A stretch of 40,001 nt of DNA from Bacteroidaceae bacterium (GTDB lineage: Bacteria; Bacteroidota; Bacteroidia; Bacteroidales; Bacteroidaceae), in the NCBI GenBank assembly GCA_017547585.1, contig JAFYPH010000009.1:1-40001 (forward strand), read 5' to 3'. Below are positions 36,027 to 40,001 of the stretch, one piece after another; position 1 is the first letter of the stretch, and each line of letters starts with the position of its first letter. The translations under genes and the position numbers were made by a program. The notes beneath the pieces are model-generated. The model did not search any database. It saw only the letters and a program-made list of their open reading frames with translations, and was not told the DNA's origin.

Positions 36027-36980
36027 ATGGTGGTAATTGGTTTGTCGGCAGTAGCGGTAATTGTCGTGCTGTCAATATTCTTTCACTATGTGCCGTTTGT
36101 CCTTTGGCTTTCGGCAAAGGTTTCGGGTGTGCAGATTTCTCTGTTGCAACTTTTCCTGATGAGAATCCGCAACGTTCCTCCTCATGCTATTGTGCAGGCT
36201 ATGATTGAGGCCCACAAAGCCGGATTGAACGATATTACTCGTGACGGACTCGAGGCTCACTATCTTGCAGGTGGTCACGTTGCAAAGGTTGTTCATGCTC
36301 TTGTGTCGGCGTCGAAGGCTAACATCGAGCTTACTTTCCAGATGGCTACGGCTATCGACCTTGCCGGTCGCGACGTGTTCGAGGCTGTGCAGATGTCTGT
36401 GAATCCCAAGGTTATCGATACTCCCCACGTTACAGCTGTGGCAAAGGATGGTATTCAGCTTATTGCTATTGCTCGTGTGACTGTGAGAGCAAATATCAAA
36501 CGTCTCGTCGGTGGTGCGGGTGAGGATACTGTTCTTGCGCGTGTAGGCGAGGGTATCGTTTCGTCTATCGGCTCGGCCGAGAGCCACAAGGCGGTGCTCG
36601 AGAACCCCGATTCTATCTCTAAACTTGTGCTCAAGAAGGGACTCGATGCGGGTACTGCTTTCGAGATTCTCTCTATCGACATTGCCGATATTGACATAGG
36701 TAAGAACATCGGTGCTGCTCTGCAGATTGACCAGGCTAATGCCGACAAGAATATTGCTCAGGCAAAGGCCGAAGAGCGCCGTGCAATGGCTGTCGCTCTC
36801 GAGCAGGAGATGAAGGCTAAGGCTCAAGAGGCTCGTGCAACCGTTATCCAGGCCGAGGCTGAAGTTCCCAAGGCTATGGCCGAGGCATTCCGCACAGGTA
36901 ATCTGGGCATCATGGACTACTATCGCATGAAGAATATTCAGGCCGATACTGCCATGCGCGACAATATTGCAAAGGATTAA
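36027..36980 (+). CDS. floA: Flotillin-like protein FloA
   Basis: 317 residues. The N-terminal membrane-inserted segment (about residues 1-30) is followed by an SPFH domain ([40 protein letters not shown]). The C-terminal Ala/Glu-rich coiled coil is [20 protein letters not shown], and the end is [13 protein letters not shown]. These are diagnostic for FloA/YqfA. Flotillins organise ordered membrane domains. It is paired with nfeD; its stop lies 19 bp before the ATG of the phosphorylase gene. Confidence 0.95.
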   Translation: MVVIGLSAVAVIVVLSIFFHYVPFVLWLSAKVSGVQISLLQLFLMRIRNVPPHAIVQAMIEAHKAGLNDITRDGLEAHYLAGGHVAKVVHALVSASKANIELTFQMATAIDLAGRDVFEAVQMSVNPKVIDTPHVTAVAKDGIQLIAIARVTVRANIKRLVGGAGEDTVLARVGEGIVSSIGSAESHKAVLENPDSISKLVLKKGLDAGTAFEILSIDIADIDIGKNIGAALQIDQANADKNIAQAKAEERRAMAVALEQEMKAKAQEARATVIQAEAEVPKAMAEAFRTGNLGIMDYYRMKNIQADTAMRDNIAKD

Positions 36981-36999
36981 TTTTAGCGAATTTCCTGCT

Positions 37000-37872
37000 A
37001 TGAAACGATATTTTCCCCCTTCGGAACTCCTCATCGAGGAGAATGGGGCTGTGTACCATCTGGGCCTGAAGCCCGAGCAGCTTGCCGACAAAGTTATTCT
37101 TGTGGGCGACCCTAACCGTGTGCCCAAGGTTGCTGCTTTCTTCGAGAGTACCGAGTGCGACGTCTCGGCGCGCGAGTTCCGCACCATCACCGGCTCGTAC
37201 AAAGGCAAGCGCATAAGCGTTGTCGGAACGGGTATCGGATGCGACAATATCGATATTGTGATGAACGAGCTCGATGCTCTTGCCAATATTGATTTTTCTA
37301 CTCGCGAAGAGAGGGATTCTTTCCGCCAACTGCAGGTTGTTCGCATAGGCACTTGCGGTGGTTTACAAGAGTTTACCCCCACGGGGTCGGTTATCTGCTC
37401 TATGAAGTCTATTGGCTTCGACGGACTGCTCAATTTCTACGAGGGCCGCAACGAGGTGTGCGACCTTGAGTTCGAGAAGGCTTTCATGCAGCATATGGAT
37501 TGGTCGCCTCTGTTGGCCGCTCCTTATACTATAGATGCCGATGCCGAGCTTGCCGAGCGCATTGCCGGCGAGGAGATGGTGCGTGGTGTTACAATCTCCT
37601 GTGGCGGATTCTTCGGCCCCCAGGGACGTCGTCTGCGTGTTCCGTTGGCTTTCCCCGAGCAGAATAGTCGCGTGGAGTCTTTCTGCTACGATGGCTGGAA
37701 AATAACGAATTTCGAAATGGAAAGTTCGGCTGTTGCGGGACTGTCGCGACTGATGGGCCACAAGGCTGTTACCGTCTGTCTGGTTATTGCCAACAGAGTG
37801 GTGCAGAGTGCCGATATTGACTATAATGAAAAGATGAAGGAACTTATAGGTACCGTCCTCGAGCGCATCTGA
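37000..37872 (+). CDS. Nucleoside phosphorylase (uridine phosphorylase-like)
   Basis: 290 residues from the ATG at 37000. An upstream in-frame TTG at 36967 would overlap floA and add eleven unconserved-looking residues. The phosphate-binding VILVGDPNRVPKV, the central VRIGTCGGLQ with GSVICS, and FEMESSAVAGLSRL (base and ribose site) place it in the PNP/UDP phosphorylase family 1. It cleaves nucleosides with phosphate to the base and ribose 1-phosphate; uridine is the best guess for the base. It lies between floA and mnmE on the same strand. Confidence 0.9.
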   Translation: MKRYFPPSELLIEENGAVYHLGLKPEQLADKVILVGDPNRVPKVAAFFESTECDVSAREFRTITGSYKGKRISVVGTGIGCDNIDIVMNELDALANIDFSTREERDSFRQLQVVRIGTCGGLQEFTPTGSVICSMKSIGFDGLLNFYEGRNEVCDLEFEKAFMQHMDWSPLLAAPYTIDADAELAERIAGEEMVRGVTISCGGFFGPQGRRLRVPLAFPEQNSRVESFCYDGWKITNFEMESSAVAGLSRLMGHKAVTVCLVIANRVVQSADIDYNEKMKELIGTVLERI

Positions 37873-37919
37873 TTGTGCTCGGCGGCGGTTGCCTGAAATA
37901 GAATTTACGAAGCTTCTAA

Positions 37920-39344
37920 ATGGAACTTAAAGATACTATCTGTGCATTGGCGACGCCTCAGGGTGGGGCATTGGGAGTAATAAGAATTTCCGGTAGCAGG
38001 GCTGTTGCCATTGCCGAGGAGATTTTTACTCCGCGTGCAGGGCTTCCTCTCTCGCAGCGCAAGGCGCCTGCCGTGGTCTTTGGCGACGTCAGCGACGATA
38101 GGGGAGAGATACTCGACGAAGTGCTCTTGACGATGATGCGTGCTCCGCGCAGCTATACAGGCGAGGATATGGTGGAGATTAGCTGCCACGCATCGCCCTA
38201 CATCATCCAGCAGCTGTTGCTGAATATCATCGATAAGGGAGCGCGTCAGGCCGAACCCGGTGAGTACACTATGCGTGCCTTCCTCAACGGCAAGATGGAC
38301 CTTAGCCGCGCCGAGGCTGTTGCCGACCTTATTGCGTCAGAGAGTGCTGCCTCGCATCGTCTGGCGATGAATCAGCTGAAGGGTGGCTTCAGCAAAGAGC
38401 TTGGCGCGCTGCGCGACAAACTGTTGAAACTAACATCGCTCCTTGAACTCGAACTCGACTTCAGCGAAGAGGATGTCACCTTTGCCGACCGCGCAGAGCT
38501 TATGTCTCTGTGCGAAGAGATTGACAGTGTCATTGCCTCACTTGTGAACTCCTTCAGCGTGGGAAATGCTGTGCGCAACGGTGTTCCCGTGGCAATCGTC
38601 GGCGAGACGAATACTGGAAAAAGTACACTCCTCAACGCCCTGTTGCACGAAGAGCGCGCCCTTGTCAGTAACATCAGCGGAACTACACGCGACACTGTCG
38701 AGGGAACAATGAGCCTCGGTGGAGTGATGTTCCGTTTCATCGACACTGCCGGCATTCGCGAGACACACGACGTTGTGGAGCAGATGGGTATCAAGCGCAC
38801 CTTCGACCAGCTTGACAAAGCCGCCATCGCAGTTTGGGTAATCGACCCCGCTACAGATGCAGCTGTCATGAGCGACTCGGCGCGACGCATACTACCCTTG
38901 TGCGCAAACAAGAAACTCGCAATCCTCATAAACAAGTGCGACATTATCGATGCCATACGCCTCACCGAAACAATGAAGTGGGCCGAAAAGATGGTTGCCG
39001 AGTATGGAGATAAAGTTCTTTGGGACAAACGTAATATGTGGGCCGTCTCGGCCAAGCTCGGCGTGAACATGGATAAACTCGAGGATTTTCTGGTCGATGC
39101 AGCCGCCCTCCCCGGACTATCTTCCGATGCTGTGGTGGTAACAAATGTGCGTCACTACGAAGCGCTTAAAAACGCCCTTGAAAATATCCGTGCCGTCCGC
39201 ACCGGCCTTCTTAACGAACTTCCCGGCGACCTTGTCAGTGAGGACCTCCGCGCCTGCTTGCGCCACCTCTCCGAAATCGTCGGCGAAATGACTAGTGATG
39301 AGGTGCTTGGAAATATATTCAAAAATTTCTGCATCGGAAAATAA
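37920..39344 (+). CDS. mnmE: tRNA modification GTPase MnmE
   Basis: 474 residues. The N-terminal folate-binding domain begins DTICALATPQGGALGVIRIS. The inserted G domain has G1 GETNTGKS (228-235), DTAGIRET (G3) and NKCD (G4). The C-terminus ends FCIGK, the conserved catalytic CxGK. With MnmG it modifies wobble uridines (cmnm5U) of tRNAs. The reading frame is complete to its normal end, so the mobile element next to its 3' end has not disrupted it. Confidence 0.97.
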   Translation: MELKDTICALATPQGGALGVIRISGSRAVAIAEEIFTPRAGLPLSQRKAPAVVFGDVSDDRGEILDEVLLTMMRAPRSYTGEDMVEISCHASPYIIQQLLLNIIDKGARQAEPGEYTMRAFLNGKMDLSRAEAVADLIASESAASHRLAMNQLKGGFSKELGALRDKLLKLTSLLELELDFSEEDVTFADRAELMSLCEEIDSVIASLVNSFSVGNAVRNGVPVAIVGETNTGKSTLLNALLHEERALVSNISGTTRDTVEGTMSLGGVMFRFIDTAGIRETHDVVEQMGIKRTFDQLDKAAIAVWVIDPATDAAVMSDSARRILPLCANKKLAILINKCDIIDAIRLTETMKWAEKMVAEYGDKVLWDKRNMWAVSAKLGVNMDKLEDFLVDAAALPGLSSDAVVVTNVRHYEALKNALENIRAVRTGLLNELPGDLVSEDLRACLRHLSEIVGEMTSDEVLGNIFKNFCIGK

Positions 39345-39370
39345 ATGGCACTTTTTTGAATTGAAAACGG

Positions 39371-39460
39371 ATACAAAGAAAACCGTATAAAACGCAAATA
39401 TCAGCAATTAAAACGCTATAAAACAGCGGATTGCGATATTTGCGTTTCTTTGTATACAAA
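39371..39460. repeat. Nested inverted repeats after mnmE
   Basis: Inner arms 39390-39402 and 39435-39447 (13 bp, perfect), continued inward by GCAAT/ATTGC (39404-39408, 39430-39434) and CGCT/AGCG (39414-39417, 39425-39428). Outer arms 39371-39381 and 39445-39455 (11 bp, perfect). A 12-bp palindrome TTTGTATACAAA lies at 39449-39460. Candidate recombinase binding sites, or an mnmE transcript end. Confidence 0.75.
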
Positions 39461-39472
39461 AATGGCTCTTGT

Positions 39473-39503
39473 TTTGTAGTATCAGATATTTGTTATACTT
39501 TTG
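39473..39503 (+). promoter_or_regulatory. Promoter of the integrase gene
   Basis: TTTG at 39473-39476, a 19-bp spacer and TACTTTTG at 39496-39503. Both boxes are perfect. It predicts a leader of about 100 nt. Confidence 0.72.
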
Positions 39504-39583
39504 TCCCCCAGATGGTCCCCCGAGACAAAAAAGGCACTAAAAATTTGTCCCTTTGTGTCCCTCGGGATTCTCGGGGGACAAAA
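39499..39583. repeat. GTCCC direct and inverted repeats in the integrase leader
   Basis: GTCCC units lie at 39503, 39515, 39547 and 39557, with the inverse GGGAC at 39575-39579. Two perfect 11-bp inverted pairs share the right arm: 39499-39509 with 39573-39583, and 39515-39525 with 39569-39579. The arms are mutually exclusive as RNA stems. Confidence 0.75.
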
Positions 39584-39613
39584 CTGAATAGAAACGACTA
39601 ATACTGTAAACAA

Positions 39614-40001
39614 ATGGCAAAGAAAATCGACGTTCAAAAAGAGCCTGTCAAGCTACGCGAGAAAGTGCTCAAAAATGGAAGCATCAGTTTATTCCTTGAC
39701 ATCTATAGTAATGGCCGTCGCCACAAGGAATACTTAAAACTGTATCTCATCAAAGCTACTACTCAGGCAGAGAAAGAGCAAAACAGAGAGACATTGGCAA
39801 CTGCTCAAGCAATTAAAGCAAAACGCCAAATTGAAATTCAAAATGGTCAGTACGACTTCACTCGTCAGTTCAAGGAAGACATGCTATTTCTACCTTACTT
39901 CAGAGAGATGATTGAAGAACGAGGAAAGAATGCTGAGACCAAAGGCAACTATGGCAACTGGAAGAGTTGTCTTCGTTACTTAGAGATTTATTGTGATGAG
40001 A
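39614..40001 (+). CDS. Tyrosine recombinase/integrase (partial, N-terminus)
   Basis: ATG at 39614; the frame is open to the window edge (129 complete codons). The N-terminus has the arm-type DNA-binding pattern KLREKVLKNGSISLFLDIYS and NGRRHKEYLKLYL typical of Bacteroidetes integrases. A helical SAM-like core-binding domain begins after it (FLPYFREMIEERGKNAET, then YGNWKSCLRYLEIY). The catalytic domain (R-H-R-Y) lies beyond the window, so activity cannot be judged. These enzymes integrate and excise conjugative or mobilizable elements. Confidence 0.85.
   Translation, partial: MAKKIDVQKEPVKLREKVLKNGSISLFLDIYSNGRRHKEYLKLYLIKATTQAEKEQNRETLATAQAIKAKRQIEIQNGQYDFTRQFKEDMLFLPYFREMIEERGKNAETKGNYGNWKSCLRYLEIYCDE

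Larger units (their letters stand above)
39345..40001 (+). mobile_element. Left end of an integrated element adjacent to mnmE (partial)
   Basis: Directly after the mnmE stop the sequence becomes AT-rich and repeat-dense, and a tyrosine recombinase begins at 39614 with A-rich codon use unlike the neighbours. No other gene intervenes. This is the usual layout of an integrative element with its integrase next to the att site. The far boundary and the attachment core are outside or not resolvable. Confidence 0.6.

Noticed and set aside
36967-36999. Upstream TTG start for the nucleoside phosphorylase
   Set aside because: The ATG at 37000 gives the expected N-terminus for the family; the extra residues would merely come from overlap with floA.
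36072-37433. Long open frame (453 codons) on the minus strand across floA and the phosphorylase
   Set aside because: It is antisense to two clearly conserved genes and its translation is low-complexity (Ser/Leu/His-rich) with no recognisable domain; a by-product of codon bias.
39345-39613. Exact attL core for the integrated element
   Set aside because: No direct repeat of the mnmE 3' end is visible inside the window, so the crossover point cannot be placed.

Overview
This window looks like a chromosomal segment of a member of the Bacteroidales; genus not assigned. The evidence is Bacteroidetes-restricted families (DUF5606, DUF4923, DUF3276, a ~300-residue NusB, tandem MG2-like secreted proteins), short-form PGI, LysS with a C-terminal extension, and repeated use of the Bacteroidetes promoter pattern TTTG-N19/20-TAnnTTTG. 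Most of the window is conserved housekeeping chromosome; the two ends are the accessory parts.

Left end (1-6.5 kb, minus strand): at least three tandem copies of a ~1015-residue secreted MG2-like protein, joined by identical 6-bp gaps. The first copy transcribed is intact, the second carries a single in-frame stop at codon 120, and the third runs off the window. 6.7-18.2 kb (minus): ten tightly packed collinear genes, valS, a membrane-anchored coiled-coil protein, a UDP-glucuronate decarboxylase-like SDR, lysS, gpsA, pgi, a HAD phosphatase, prmC, recX, comF. The valS promoter is back to back with that of mazG. 18.2-21.2 kb (plus): mazG, an SGNH hydrolase and a membrane acyltransferase, the last two each with their own promoter and possibly acting together on envelope glycans. 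21.4-30.3 kb (minus): a metallophosphoesterase; a DPP5-like peptidase lipoprotein with an MFS transporter; DUF5606-DUF4923; and a nusB-yajC-ybbR-coaE operon.

30.5-32.6 kb (plus): DUF3276 (PUR-like), then rplY-pth-hslR, with a perfect 38-bp palindrome plus T-run inside the pth coding sequence. 32.7-33.8 kb (minus): a DUF486 membrane protein and ttcA. 34.1-39.3 kb (plus): a TPR/PD40 secreted protein, nfeD, floA, a nucleoside phosphorylase and mnmE. Directly after the mnmE stop the sequence changes character: nested inverted repeats, a strong promoter, a GTCCC-repeat leader, and the first 129 codons of a tyrosine recombinase. This is read as one end of an integrated element next to the 3' end of mnmE.

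No rRNA, tRNA or CRISPR array was recognised by eye. The observations most worth a second look are the terminator-like palindrome inside pth, the integrase and repeat complex at mnmE, the nonsense-interrupted middle copy of the tandem surface proteins, and four roughly 20-bp-phased TTTT(C)GCCCC repeats upstream of the SGNH hydrolase.
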